Counted from the first letter of the stretch, positions 41,775 to 52,917 are shown. The stretch: DNA of 64,000 bases from Notolepis coatsorum (GCA_963971535.1 OZ020593.1:41695766-41759765), one strand, 5' to 3'. Notes: generated from the letters alone by a model not told the origin. Translations and numbers: made by a program.

Positions 41775-42048
41775 TGTTAAATGTAAGTAATAATATGATT
41801 GAATATAACTGCACTTTAACTGTTCCACAAGAGGGCGCTATAGGCGTAAGGAGACGCAGCTGTAGCAGCTGACGTCAGGTAGCAGGTATAAGGGAATGTT
41901 CCCTCCCCCTCTGTCTCTCTCACTCTAGCTCTCAAGGAGAGCAGGTGTCGTGGTGGAAATGTACATTACATTTCTTTAGCCAGTTAAGGCTAAAGAGGAC
42001 CTCGTTGTCATGACCAGTTATTTTGCTCCCCAGGTGACTCTGTCAACA
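41775..42048 (+). repeat. Ty1/copia 3' LTR
   Basis: 274 bp, TGTTAAATG to TGTCAACA. It is near identical to the 5' LTR except for a divergent block about 41,965-41,985 (TTACATTTCTTTAGCC here) and a few substitutions. Contains a CRE-like TGACGTCAGG and short CTCTCT repeats. Confidence 0.93.
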
Positions 42049-42292
42049 CTTACCATCAGACAAGAAGATAGATACCAATTTCCTCTGTGCATTCAGTAGA
42101 AAGCTATCCGGCTGCAAGCTAGCCTAGCTTAGCACAAATTAATGGAAGCGGATACGAACCAGCAGGTATATTAGCTGTTGGCCAAGAACACCTCTCCCAG
42201 AGCTTTAGGCTAGTGGTCCGTATCCATTTATTTGTGCTAAGCTAGGCTAGCTTGCAGACGGATAGCTTTCTACTGAACGCACAGAGAGGAAA

Positions 42293-42869
42293 TGTCACGA
42301 CTAGGCATATTGAACCCATTATGCAGACAATGAGAAACAGCAGACAGGTCTTGTTAAAACCCGGTATGGGTATATTTAATACAATAGTATAGACAGGTCT
42401 CCAGGCAGAGGTCGATTTACATGGGGGAGATTCTTGTACAGTCCAGGGGCGTGCGCGGGACAGGATAGTCAGACAGGCAGGGGTCGATACACAGGTTACA
42501 GGGTAGTCAGCCAGGCAGGGGTCAAAACGGGTACAGGTCCTCATACGTTCCGGGAAAAGGCAAGGAGAGTTGTCAGGCAGGCGGAGGTCAGAACACGTTT
42601 ATCGAGAGCCAGAGATCAGGGTGAAGAGCCAGGTAGGACTGCGGGGAAAGGAGGACAACAAAGGGTTAGGCACGGTCAGAGAACAACGGACTAGATAACT
42701 ATACAAGAGCAGAATAACGCGACTAACTGGTAAATACGAAGTTACGATCTGGCAGCATCATGACATCTAAGGCAGGGTTATATCACTGACATAATTGGCC
42801 CACAGATGTCAATCAGCTGCTCTGCTGAGAGGAAGGGAGGGAGGGAGTAGCCAGGCAGAGACTGTGACA
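42293..42869. mobile_element. Solo LTR, 577 bp, 5-bp TSD
   Basis: TGTCACGACTAGG ... GACTGTGACA, with TGTCAC/GTGACA inverted ends and the 5-bp duplication GGAAA on both sides (42,288-42,292; 42,870-42,874). Three diverged internal units contain GTCAG(A/C/G)CAGGC and GGTC. It lies in the right arm of a palindromic MITE. No internal region remains, so it is the product of LTR-LTR recombination; family is likely Ty3/gypsy or an ERV, undecided. Confidence 0.82.
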
Positions 42870-42952
42870 GGAAATTGGTATCTATCTTCTTGTCTGACTG
42901 TGGAGAAGACGGTAAGTGTATTTTCCATAATGTTGGCGTGTTCCTATATTAA

Positions 42953-44017
42953 GTGGAGTGGCAAGCTTGAAACTGGAAACTTTTTACATACAGTAATTTG
43001 ATGTTCATTTGGACTGTATAGCAACATTAAACATATTCATGAACGATTCCTCATTAGTTCAAGCTGACAAACCCATGAAATATGTGATGTCGTCACAAGC
43101 TGTGTGTTTACCTGCATCACTTATCCATAATTAAACTGTCTGCTACCCAATCATGGGTACCAGCAACAGACAGACACATATTTGGATAATTATTACCATT
43201 TGTATTCCACTGACTACCATAAATACTTCAAATAATTATAAAGAGTTATTACATCTCTTCACAGGCATTTCTCTTGTCTTTTCACACTTAGAAAGAAATA
43301 TAGGAATTAGTTTCACATTTCAGCTTCTCGTAGGTAAATTATATAGAAAGGTTTGTGTTCTTGACTCAAGGCTTATTAAGGCGTGGGCCAGGTGTGAGAG
43401 ACCAGCATAATAGTCCAATGTAGCCAATGTGTGCCCCAAAAAGCCTGCACACTGACAAAAAATATACATGAAAAAGTTAATAAGTGAAAAGGTGAATTGT
43501 TTTTTTGTCACTGTTTCACTATGTAAATAAATATGTTTGCATCCAGAGAGCATATTTCTTGTCAGTGTGCATGCTTTTTGTTTTGGATTACATTAGCATT
43601 ACATCTTTTTTTGGACTGTAAAGCACTATGTGGCAAATCCTCAAGCATTGACTGTCTGGGCTGACATCGTCTCCATTACTGTATGTCAGTAACAGTAACA
43701 TGGGAGAGTAGAGGTTACCCTGTGATTGATGACACTACTGACTAGCAGGAAGTTGGGTCACACAGGCTGCTACACCAAGCTCCAAGAGTAGTGCCAAGGC
43801 TGCCAGGCTGCCAGTGTGAATCAATGGTTTCTCAGGAAACTAAGTCACTGCTTGAAGAGAGCCCATTTCAAATGGACCAAGATGTTGAATCATTGTCAAC
43901 AAGTGCTGTCTTTTCGAAACTCGCTTAGGCCACACACATACCCAGACCCACATGCAAGGATCATTTGCACACACACGGATACATACACACACACAGACAT
44001 ACGTAACCAAAATATGT

Positions 44018-44021
<4 letters not shown>
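42953..44021. other. Unassigned
   Basis: No coding frame or repeat boundary of interest recognised in this mixed-composition stretch. Confidence 0.4.

Positions 44022-44102
<81 letters not shown>
44022..44102. repeat. (AC)n microsatellite
   Basis: About 40 AC units with one CT interruption (near 44,071); generates Thr-His and Val-Cys frames that are not genes. Just right of it (44,115-44,145) TTGCCTAGGGCGCC is a hAT-end-like word also seen near 49,980 (CGCCTAGGGCGCC). Confidence 0.95.
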
Positions 44103-44104
<2 letters not shown>

Positions 44105-45013
44105 GCACACATACAGGCGATATAGGCGGTTGCCTAGGGCGCCCCCTAGCATAAGGGAAAATGAGCCAAAAATCTAAAACGGTCGGTCGGTCTGAGCCTC
44201 AGCTTTAGGTGTTCACAGTCAGAACATGCTAGAGCGCTGTGCATTGATGGGTATAGGTCAAGTGTTTATAGAATTGAGTGTTGAGGAAAGAAAGACTGAT
44301 TGATTGATTGATTGATTGATTGAAAACTTTATTAACAGATTGCAGAATGGGTACAATACAGTACAGCTCAATACACACAATTGTTAAGGGGATGCAGACC
44401 AGAGAAAGACTTCCGTCTTGTTTACATCAGGGTCCCCCATTTTCAATTCATCAGGAAATATATGACATACATGACATACAGATAGACAGTACTGCTACAT
44501 CTATACATTTATGACATACCCGATTTGCAAATACAGTACTGTTTGTGATACAAAAAGAGTCAAGAAAAGGGAGTATATACATTTGACGTAGAAACTGTAC
44601 ATTGGAGGAGGTTGGGTGGGGTTGTGTGGGGGGGGTTGGGTACATTGGGATATTGACAACCATACTGGGTAATTTACATTGGAGGTGGTTGGGGGGGACG
44701 GGGACACTGTATAAACAAGCAAAACTGTACATTGGGGGGGGGGGGGGGGGGGAGACACTGTACAAACAAACAAAATTGTACATTGGAATATTGACAAAAC
44801 CATACTAGGTAAATTACTGTACATTGGAGGGGGTTGGGTTAGGACATTTACAGGGGCCAGTTTCGAATTGCAGTCTCCCGTAGGTGTCCCTTGAGAGTGG
44901 TTTTGAAAGTGGGTAGTGATTCACATTCCTTTACAGCTTTAGGTAGGGCGTTCCACATTGATGTGGCATAATTGCTAAACGTGTTTAGTCCCTTGTTTGA
45001 GCCGAATCTGGGT

Positions 45014-45760
45014 TTAACATGATTTGTGGAGCTTATTTGAACCGAAGAGAATGGACTCTGTTTTGCCCATGTGTAATGATAGTTTGTTATCAGCGAGCCA
45101 TATGCAGATTTTGCCTAGTTCCGAGCTGAGGCTTTTTTCAACCTGTAACTTGTTCTTGTCAGAGACCAGCAGGGCTGAGTCGTCCACAAACAGGAACAAG
45201 TTGCAGTCACAAGCTGACGACATGTCATTTGCATGAATTAGGAACAGTAGCGGTCCTAGTATGCTTCCTTGTGGAACACCACAGCTCACTGTGAGGGGGG
45301 GGGATAGGGTACCGTTTACCTCCACCATCTGTTCCCTCCCCTCAAGGTAGGATTGCATCCAGATCACTGATAGACTATCAAAACCAATTGCTTTTAGCTT
45401 GTCAATCAGAATGGAGTGATTGACAGTGTCGAAGGCCTTTTGTAGGTCCCGCATGACCATGCCGCAGTATTTGCCCGCGTCCACCTCTTGTTTGATGTGG
45501 TCGTTCAAATAGAGAAGGCATGTGTCAGTGGAGTGGGATGTTCTGAAGCCAGATTAGAATTCGTAGATTCGTTTTTTTTCCGCTAGGTACTTTTCGACCT
45601 GTTCGTAGACAATTTTTTCCATGACTTTCGAGATGGAGGTGAGAATAGAAACAGGGCGGTAGTTGCCTGGGTCTAATTTGCTGCCCTTTTTGTGCAGAGG
45701 GGTCACCCTCGCAATTTTGAAGTCCTTGGGGACGTGTCCCTGTTTTATGGAGAGGTTTAT
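45014..45760 (-). pseudogene. Family A LINE reverse transcriptase, copy 2
   Basis: MRDLQKAFDTVNHSILIDKL, SCGVPQGSILGPLLFLIHAN and LFLFVDDSALLVSD (the catalytic motif, here V in place of the usual A or Y) are seen at 45,014-45,508; NYRPVSILTSISKVMEKIVY lies in the adjoining frame up to 45,760. Frames are split by a stop near 45,515 and the C-terminal region is deleted. The VDD variation may reduce activity; the copy is dead regardless. Confidence 0.83.
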
Positions 45761-45789
45761 TATGTGTGTGATGACTGGGGTGATGGCGG

Positions 45790-46728
45790 CTGCTGAGTCT
45801 CTGAGGTGGTTTGTTTTTGTTTTCCTCAGTTTTGTCATTGATGAAATTCTTTTTTGCAGTTTTGATCATGGAGTTTACGTCGTTTCTTAGTCTGTTTCTT
45901 TCTAGTTTGAGTTCAGTCACGTGGGCTTGGAGTTCACTGCTCATGCTTTTGGTAAGCTTTGACTGACTTTTACGAAACTCAGAGCATTTTTTGTCTCTGG
46001 TTTTCATAGTGGCCAGTATTTCGGAGTGCATCCACGGCTCAGCGCGATTTTTTACCCTGGTGGTTCTTAGGGGGGCCATGTCGTTTAGTATTGTTGAAAA
46101 TTTGGTTTTGAAACCAAGCCATGTTTTTTCAACCAGTGTACCATTGAGTTCATCTGACCAGTCCAGACTCTCCAGTTCAAGGTTAAAGGCCTCACTAGAG
46201 TAGGTTTTGAGGTCTCTAGATGTGACTGTTTTGTGGCAGCCAGCCTTTTGTTTTAGCTTTTTGCGGGTACAGAATATCATATAATGATCACTTAACCCGC
46301 ATGCTATAACCCCTTTATTGGAGATCTTGGACTTGTCGGAGGTCAGAATGAGGTCAATGGTAGTCTGAGTTGATTCACATACACGTGTGGGTTGGGTGAT
46401 TAGCTGGCTGAGGCCGTGCAGATCACAAAGCCTACTGAATGACTTGAAGACGGGTGCATCTTTTCGTTGCATATCCGTGTTCCAGTCTCCAATAAGAATT
46501 TTGTCTACATCCTCAACTCCAGCTAAACCCCCGTCAAGTGTATCATAAAAGCCACTATGATCTGGCGGTCTGTAGATTGAGCCAACCAGTAGGAATTTCG
46601 CCCTTTCGAATAGGATTTCCACCCATACAGTTTAAATTGATTCATGATTCAGGTCATTTCTGTTGATGAATTTGGTGTCTTTGTGTATGTACATACAGAC
46701 GCCACCTCCATGTTTGTTCCTACTAACG
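45790..46728 (-). pseudogene. Family A LINE AP endonuclease
   Basis: The frame encodes an APE-type endonuclease: LLVGSIYRPPDHSGFYDTL, the GDWNTDM block, ITQPTRVCESTQTTIDLILT and CGLSDHYMIF, where GDWN and SDH are catalytic signatures. Above the listed Met (46,622) the sense continues as CMYIHKDTKFINRN to about 46,728. This domain nicks the target DNA to prime reverse transcription. After residue about 230 comes a basic linker, then the deletion junction. Family appears to belong to the L2/Jockey/CR1 group. Confidence 0.83.
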
Positions 46729-46738
46729 TTAGAGAACT

Positions 46739-46955
46739 ATGAAGAGGCATCCGGCCATCCAGTATAAAAAGAGAAGAAAAGAAGAAGACGAGAAACGCGC
46801 TAAGGTGAAAGGTATGCAATTTTGTACAACTTCCAAGACCTGCCACACCAAGAGCTGATGAAGCAAGCAGAGGCACTTGTACACACCTTAAACCATGGAG
46901 GGCAATCTGATTTGGATGGGAAGGAGCTGGCTCAGGAGATGGAAAATTTGGTGTG
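46739..46955 (+). pseudogene. Fragment of a hAT transposase-like protein
   Basis: MKRHPAIQYKKRRKEEDEKR is a basic N-terminus like those of TTF-type/ZMYM-like hAT transposases. About 100 bases on, QELMKQAEALVHTL and QSDLDGKELAQEMENL resemble a conserved C-terminal segment of the same proteins, so most of the central sequence would be deleted. The fragment ends at TGA (46,953-46,955). Assignment is by motif memory only. Confidence 0.4.
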
Positions 46956-47182
46956 ATTGATGACTTTGCAGCGAGGAAGGCCAGAAGGATTGCACTGTAA
47001 ATGGAAACCAGTAGGAGCTACAGGCTAACCTTGAAGTGTGATCAGGGAACAAAATTTACTTTTTGGCTTACCAGCCAAGGTGGCTGGTAGATAAAAAAAC
47101 GACCAGCCAGGCAGATTTTTTACCAGCCAAAAATTAGAAATAGCTTTTTAGTATATCGCCATGTGTTATTATTATTACTATA

Positions 47183-48215
47183 CAGGGCTCTACGCTAACC
47201 TTTTCCCCAGGGAGCACATGTGCTCCTAAATAAAATAAAAATTAGGAGCACACAAAGAAATCTAGGAGCACAGTGAAAATTTTTCAAGTAACAGAGTTTA
47301 TTAACAAACTATTTATTACATGCATATTATACTGTGTGTGTGCATACTAAGGGTCAACATCTGTGCAATAGCACATACCACCAAAATCACACATTGGCCC
47401 ATGCCTACTAGACACAAAGGATATCGGTTGTCAAGCTGCTTTTGTATGTTGTACTGTTGTCACAATACCAACATTTTGACTTTGATACAGATACAGATAG
47501 GAAAGGTAATGGAATATATTATTAGATGACAGAACATGGAAAATTCTTTATACAATTATTTAATTCATTATAATTTAAACGCTATTGAATAATAGTTAAT
47601 CAATAGTAATTAATACAATTATTCTGTTACAGCTACTGAGCTATATACTATTAGCTACTGTCCATCAATATCTTCCCTTTGAATTAAATAGGTTCAGGAG
47701 AGAGATGGAGAGAGGGAGGGAGAGAGATAGAGAGAGAGCGAGACACACACACACACACAGACACACACACACACAGAGAGAGAGATAGACGGAGAGAGAC
47801 AGATTCTCAGCCCTCCCTTCCCTCACTATGCCTCTGAGCGTCCCCAGTGATTAGCGTTAGCAGTAGTTAGCGTTAGCAGGTTAGCTTAGTTGGAGTACTC
47901 AGTTAGCAGATAACATTACAGTAGTTATTGTTTTTTAGCGTGACGAGGGTATAACTGGCGAGGATGCAAATCATGTTAGACAATTGGAACTGCTGCTCGC
48001 GGAGTTTCCGTTGCACATAGAAGCAGACTCGAGATGAGTTGTTACAGAGCTGATCCACGCTGCTCCGTCTCTATTATGAAATGACAATTGGCAGTTGACA
48101 TGCCCACTATGCAAGACTATTACTCGCACACTGTGCTCCTAAATGATTTGTCCGGTTCGCACAAATCTATTTTTAGAGGCAAATGCGAGTGAAATGCTCG
48201 CACTGTATAGCCCTG
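47183..48215. mobile_element. Nested hAT-type element (CAGGGCT ends)
   Basis: Ends CAGGGCTCTACGCTAACC and, inverted, CAGGGCTATACAGTGCGAGC share CAGGGCTNTACNNT. Flanks TTACTATA and ATATAATA match at five of eight positions, so the duplication is eroded or wrong. Contains AC/GA-rich microsatellite (47,700-47,800), TTAGCGTTAGCAG repeats and no transposase. Inner GCTCCTAAAT/TAGGAGCAC words repeat at both ends. Confidence 0.65.
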
Positions 48216-48235
48216 ATATAATACTCTAATATCTA

Positions 48236-48407
48236 GGTCTTGCCCGCAACGATGTGCAATACAGTGGTACATATAATATAATCCTTCTTTTGATTCTATT
48301 ATATGTACCACTGTATTGCACATCGTTGCGGGCAAGACCACCCGCATTTCATTGTATACCTGTATGCCGTGACAATTAAAACTCTTGACTTGACTTGACT
48401 TGACTAT
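48236..48407 (+). mobile_element. LINE B 3' fragment with 5' inversion hairpin
   Basis: 48,297-48,407 matches the 3' end at 2,440-2,557, including the TTGAC repeat tail. In front is an exact inverted copy of its first 43 bases (48,236-48,278 inverse of 48,297-48,339) with an 18-bp loop. This is what a twin-priming or 5'-inversion event leaves. Confidence 0.88.
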
Positions 48408-48534
48408 GCTCATATGGCTCCCAATTATTTTACACGCCAGAGTGGCTGAGTAGCCTCTGTAATTTACCAGCCAAAGAGGAAATCTACACGTCATTGGCGT
48501 TTGGCGGGTGCTTATTTTGTTCCCTGAGTGTGAT

Positions 48535-48666
48535 GATAGGGAGTGGAATGTAAATAGTTCTTTAGACAAAGTGAATTTGTAATTTTTATTTATTTGTTTG
48601 TTTATTTAGCATATTATATTTTGATTATATATGTGTAACATATTTTACAATACATAATTTTGTTTT
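48535..48666. other. Unassigned AT-rich flank
   Basis: Short T-rich stretch preceding the tandem duplication; no feature seen. Confidence 0.4.
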
Positions 48667-49018
<352 letters not shown>

Positions 49019-49029
49019 AGGTGCTGTAT

Positions 49030-50011
49030 AACTGTTAACCCTTTCACTGCCACACGACGGAGGGTTAACCCTTTACTATCACACAACCGACGGTCGTGAT
49101 TAACACAATGGCGCCCGACCACGAAGATCTCCGTGTTTCGATTCCACCCGTTGTGGACAGAAGCACGGATATATCCGTGGCAAGTTGTTTTTGCTTTTAT
49201 TCCATTTTAATAACCTATTCAAGGTCGCCGAGATGCACTGCAGATGTACCCTACTCTTTGAATTCGAGAAAGTGCAATACCGGCCAGATCCTCTTAGGGG
49301 CGCTATCGCGATAATGCAGTGTGCCCTGTGGCTGAACGGAGCAGTCTTTTTTTTTACTTTCAATGGAGTTTTCAGTTAGCAGGATTCTGGATGTGCAGCA
49401 TGTAGCTTGGATTATGTTTTGGAATGCGGATTTCACTATGCAATAAGGGGATTTATCATCAGCCAATGGACATATCAATCTACCAGATGGCGATCGATAA
49501 CGGGGAAATGCTCGGGGGATCCCACCGGCCCACGGTAAGATCTATTGACCAGCCGCCACTGGCCCACGGTAAGATCTTTTTCACGTAAAGTACATCCCGA
49601 TCGGGCCTTGTTTTGATAGCCATCCATCCGATCAATGAATGAGGCTAATGAGGCTAACGCGGTTATTGGTAATCAATAATCAGAAACGACGTCCCCCGCC
49701 CCCCCCCTTTCATGCATACATGCTTGAGGATCGTGCCAATCATATGCAGTTTGAGTTATATCTGTAGCATATGTATAACGGAAATGCCATTGGATATAAC
49801 GGTAGTAGCTATTAGCCCTGTATCTCGCCTTCCAGGAAATATACTAGACCAAATCCCGTATAACGCTTATATTCACGCCGCTATAAAATGAGAACGTATG
49901 AATTCTTTTTTTCTTTAAGCCATTTTGAAGGGACGGTTTATGGTCTCAATTGACAATGAGAATAGACAGTGGTGAACCTCGCCTAGGGCGCCAAATGTGC
50001 TAGGTCCGCCC

Positions 50012-50014
<3 letters not shown>
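49030..50014. other. Unassigned; possible DNA-transposon end sequence
   Basis: TTAACCCTTTCACTGCCACACGAC at 49,037 and TTAACCCTTTACTATCACAC at 49,065 are tandem, and look like a piggyBac-type terminus (TTAA then CCCTTT), but I found no inverted partner. A 22-bp direct repeat CCACCGGCCCACGGTAAGAT/GCC...CGGTAAGATCT lies at 49,523-49,547 and 49,557-49,578. The right end CAGGGGCGGACCTAGCACAT (minus, from 50,014) resembles a hAT end. Confidence 0.4.

Positions 50015-50081
<67 letters not shown>
50015..50081. repeat. (CA)n microsatellite
   Basis: Uninterrupted CA run of about 33 units. Confidence 0.97.
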
Positions 50082-50083
<2 letters not shown>

Positions 50084-50142
50084 CATAAGACATTGCATGT
50101 CAATGCAAAATAGTCTCCAGTTTAAAAACCTGCTGGCAGATT

Positions 50143-50255
50143 GAGTCTTTCTGTACCATTAGTTGTGAGCAGAGCTGGTCTTTCTGTACCATTAGTTGTG
50201 AGCAGAGCTGGTCTTTCTGTACCATTAGTTGTGAGCAGAGCGGGTCTTTCTGTTC
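50143..50255. repeat. 33-bp tandem repeat, about 3.3 copies
   Basis: Unit TCTTTCTGTACCATTAGTTG then TGAGCAGAGCTGG, nearly identical in three copies, the last partial. Confidence 0.92.
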
Positions 50256-50760
50256 TCTCCAGATGCATCATGCAGTGTGTGACTGGTGCCAACGAGGCAA
50301 CGTAACATAATTTCCTCTTTCAACAATCAACGCATTGTGCTCTTCTGACATCAGACCACAGACTCTGGATTAGAGACGATAGGAGTCAATTGAAAACAGC
50401 TCTACCTACACTACGTCCCTCTATAGTTTCTTAAACTATGTGCCAGGACCCAGAATGGGTCGCAGCCAGGCCTTCCTCTGGTGGGTCTATACATGACGAC
50501 ATTAGTAATACTGTATGTCTGTGATATGTTTCTTATTTGGGTCTCCAGCCTGACTTGAAAAGTTTAGTAAAGCCTGGATTAGATGATAGGAAAATACTCA
50601 ATTGAAAACAGCTCTCTCTACCAGAGCTCTACATCACATAATTCTATGTAGTCAAAGTTTTTTCTGTCACACTTGTCACCCTTCATTTGCATGGCAAGTT
50701 AGTGTGTTATCATTCTATTCAAAGTAACACTGGGCTGAGCAAAACGGTCTCCTCATTGTG
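50256..50760. other. Unassigned
   Basis: No gene recognised. GAAAACAGCTCT occurs twice (50,393 and 50,605) about 212 bp apart with similar surrounding sequence (GGATTAGAnGATAGGA), pointing to an old duplication. Confidence 0.45.
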
Positions 50761-50763
50761 TGC

Positions 50764-50839
<76 letters not shown>

Positions 50840-50842
50840 GTG
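50764..50842. repeat. (GT)n microsatellite
   Basis: GT run of about 36 units with GC interruptions near each end. Confidence 0.97.
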
Positions 50843-52590
50843 AGTGAAAATGAATGGATGCTCCACTGCTTTATGAGTGTCAAACGTCTCTAAAGGCAAC
50901 AAACAGTGTATTTGCCTGGTCAATCAGCTAGAAACATGTCCCATCCCTCTCATCACAATCATCTGGTTCACTGGCTCAGCCTCAGTCACAGTTAAGTAAA
51001 CATTGTGTCAGTTAACAATGGACGTCAAGGAAGAGGAAACGTTGTTGTAGGCTACTGTATGCAAAACTGAATAATTTTTGTTTCAGGCATATAGATGATT
51101 GTTCTATTTTGCGCATCAAAAAGCTAAATATTAATTATATCTTAATTGTGGAATTGAACACAAAGTAAATGTTGCTTGATATTAATGTATGGTGTGAACT
51201 GTGAATAAATCCCTCATATTACATATCTAATTGAACTATACCCTTTATGTGGGTGCAGATTCTTGGATGTTTCCATAGCTCCCCCACCCAAAAAAGTCCA
51301 CATTGGACAACCTGCGATATTAAGCGGGTCTCTGTTAAGAGAGTGCCCCGCTGTAAGGAAGCTAGAAATCTCGATTTGGGGAACACGGGGCGACTGTAGG
51401 CTACCACTACCAGCAAGCACCAGAAATAGCGGGGACCCCAGTGCGCTTGGAGCAATTAAAGTCCACCAGCGGCAATACGCGACGCGCGTTATTTATTTCT
51501 CTCGCAGAGTCGCACACATACACGTGGAATTGAAAAGTTAGCAAACGACTCTTTCGTGCGGCATGATTCATAAACCGAAGACTGTGGATTACTATTTAGA
51601 GATGGTTCTTCTACAGCTCACACATTTACTGGGAAACAGTTGGGTTTCTCTGAAGGACCGACTAGCATGGTAAGTTGGCCACTGACCACAGTTTCGGTGT
51701 GGAAAAAGAGGAAAGAGTCATGCAGAAGGTACCGCGGTGTCCAAATGACATCAGTAGACTATGATGAGCGATGTTTTTTTTTTTTTTTTTTTTTTACTTA
51801 TAGTTAGTGGGGGGAAATTCCACAAATGTGATTTCTATACTTTATGAATTAAGAAGAGTAGCCTACTGTAGTGCTGTATGTAGCTGACAAGCATGACTTC
51901 CAGAGGATATGAGATGAATATAATCAACATTAAGGACTCATTTAAAATAAGAACTAGATTTTCATATCAGAAATCTCAACTTTTGATTTCAGTTTCAGGT
52001 ATATCATTTCTGGTACACATTTTAAAACGAAATAAAAGTCCATGTTCATTCCAACTTTTTAAATGATTTATTTTAGATAGAGTACACTTTCATTAATATC
52101 TGAAGCAGAATATTAGTGTCATAATTTTAGGCTACTGGCCAATTGCACATGCTCTCTGTCGTCAATAAAATGCCACATAACTCCGCAAATCTGCATCAAT
52201 GCATTGAAAGGAAAGCTGATGAAGTGATGATAATCACCTGAACAGTTAGTATTGTTTAATTTTAACCCAATTACATACAGTATAAATATGCCTACAATAA
52301 CACATTATCAAGTATGTTTGTTGCAGAGCCAGTGTATTCAGCAGCCCACACAGCAGGGCACACAAACGTCTTGTCTATCAATGTCCATTGCTTTGACTGT
52401 CTGACCTCCCCACTTCCTTCGGAGGGACTTCCCACAAAGACCGTTCTGTGTCCAAAGACAGATTGCCTACTGTTTGGGACGACCCGCTACAAGCCATGGG
52501 CACCGTTACGAAAACGCACCCCACTCTTCTCGCGTATCGCGGGGTGAGTGTTTGCTTGGCTGCCTATTATGCATTGGACTGACAGCCGTG
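50843..52590. other. Unassigned, repeat-poor; candidate host sequence
   Basis: The longest stretch in which I recognise no element. A plus-strand frame at 52,314-52,547 (77 codons) runs to a good splice-donor match (GCGGG then GTGAGT at 52,542-52,547), and ends YKPWAPLRKRTPLFSRI. It could be an exon, but no domain is evident. Poly(T) run at 51,774-51,796. Confidence 0.35.
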
Positions 52591-52917
52591 TTGATTGATT
52601 GCAATTTTTATTAACAGATTGCAGAATGGGTACAATACAGTACGGCTCAATACACATTTGTTAAGGGGATGCAGACCAGAGAAAGACTTTTACTCGTCTT
52701 GTTTGGGTCCCCCATTTTCAATTCATCATAACACATTCATACATGATGACATACAGATAGACAGTACTGTTACATCCAGACATTTATGACATACCAGATC
52801 TACAAATATACAGTACTGTTTAAAGAGTACAACGCCTGTCATATAGACCCTGGCGTTGGAAACTCTGATTAATACACAGTTTCTAAGAACAGAGTATATA
52901 CATTATACATTTGAGAG
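52591..52917 (-). mobile_element. Family A LINE 3' fragment
   Basis: TTGATTGATT tail, TATTAACAGATTGCAGAATG and CATACAGATAGACAGTACTG blocks show the family. Its 3' UTR is partly replaced near 52,828-52,880. Confidence 0.85.

Larger units (their letters stand above)
33659..42048 (+). mobile_element. Ty1/copia LTR retrotransposon, decayed, with nested inserts
   Basis: Both LTRs (TGTTAAATG ... TGTCAACA), a primer-binding site, gag, protease, integrase, reverse transcriptase, RNase H and a polypurine tract are present in copia order (integrase before RT). The whole is flanked by the 5-bp duplication CTTAC (33,654-33,658 and 42,049-42,053). Nested inserts: a fold-back element in the 5' LTR, an L1 in gag, a family A tail in RT. 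Stops and frameshifts break pol. LTRs differ at several sites, mainly one block near 35,490-35,510 versus 41,965-41,985, so the insertion is not recent. Confidence 0.93.
33615..42948. mobile_element. Palindromic MITE, third copy, split by Ty1/copia and a solo LTR
   Basis: The left end (TTAA at 33,611, then AGGCACACACC and a GGGAAATGCACTTAC arm) and the right portion (42,054-42,292 and 42,870-42,948, with CATCAGACAAGAAGATAG, GCTAGCCTAGCTTAGCAC and TTGTCTGACTGTGGAGAAG) together match the 30,991 copy. The copia element and its CTTAC duplication interrupt the left arm; a solo LTR interrupts the right arm. TTAA occurs again at 42,949. Confidence 0.75.
44297..46728 (-). mobile_element. Family A LINE, copy 2, with two internal deletions
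   Basis: TGAT-repeat tail at 44,297, 3' UTR to about 44,870, ORF2 C-terminus and RT palm (44,900-45,508), RT N-terminus (45,525-45,838) and AP endonuclease (to 46,728). Compared with copy 1, about 490 bp are missing at 45,031 (copy 1: 22,112-22,602), removing RT C-terminal region, and the RT N-terminal part between about 45,810 and 45,820 is also missing. A G run of 19 lies at 44,734-44,752. Copy 1 and copy 2 together show the family's gene order. Confidence 0.87.
47043..48526. mobile_element. hAT element, 1,484 bp with nested hAT
   Basis: Ends CAGGGAACAAAAT and, inverted, CAGGGAACAAAAT form a 13-bp perfect inverted repeat. Exact 8-bp duplication AGTGTGAT at 47,035-47,042 and 48,527-48,534. 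No transposase frame. Another element (47,183-48,215) and a LINE B 3' end (48,236-48,407) are nested, so the original element was only about 280 bp. ACCAGCCA words repeat at the left end. Confidence 0.92.

Noticed and set aside
43816..44154. Thr-His and Val-Cys rich frames around 44.0-44.1 kb
   Set aside because: They are translations of the (AC)n run; similar frames at 49,915-50,103 and 50,687-50,893 are rejected for the same reason.
49037..49100. piggyBac element starting at TTAACCCTTT
   Set aside because: The terminus-like words are tandem direct repeats and no inverted partner with TTAA was found downstream.
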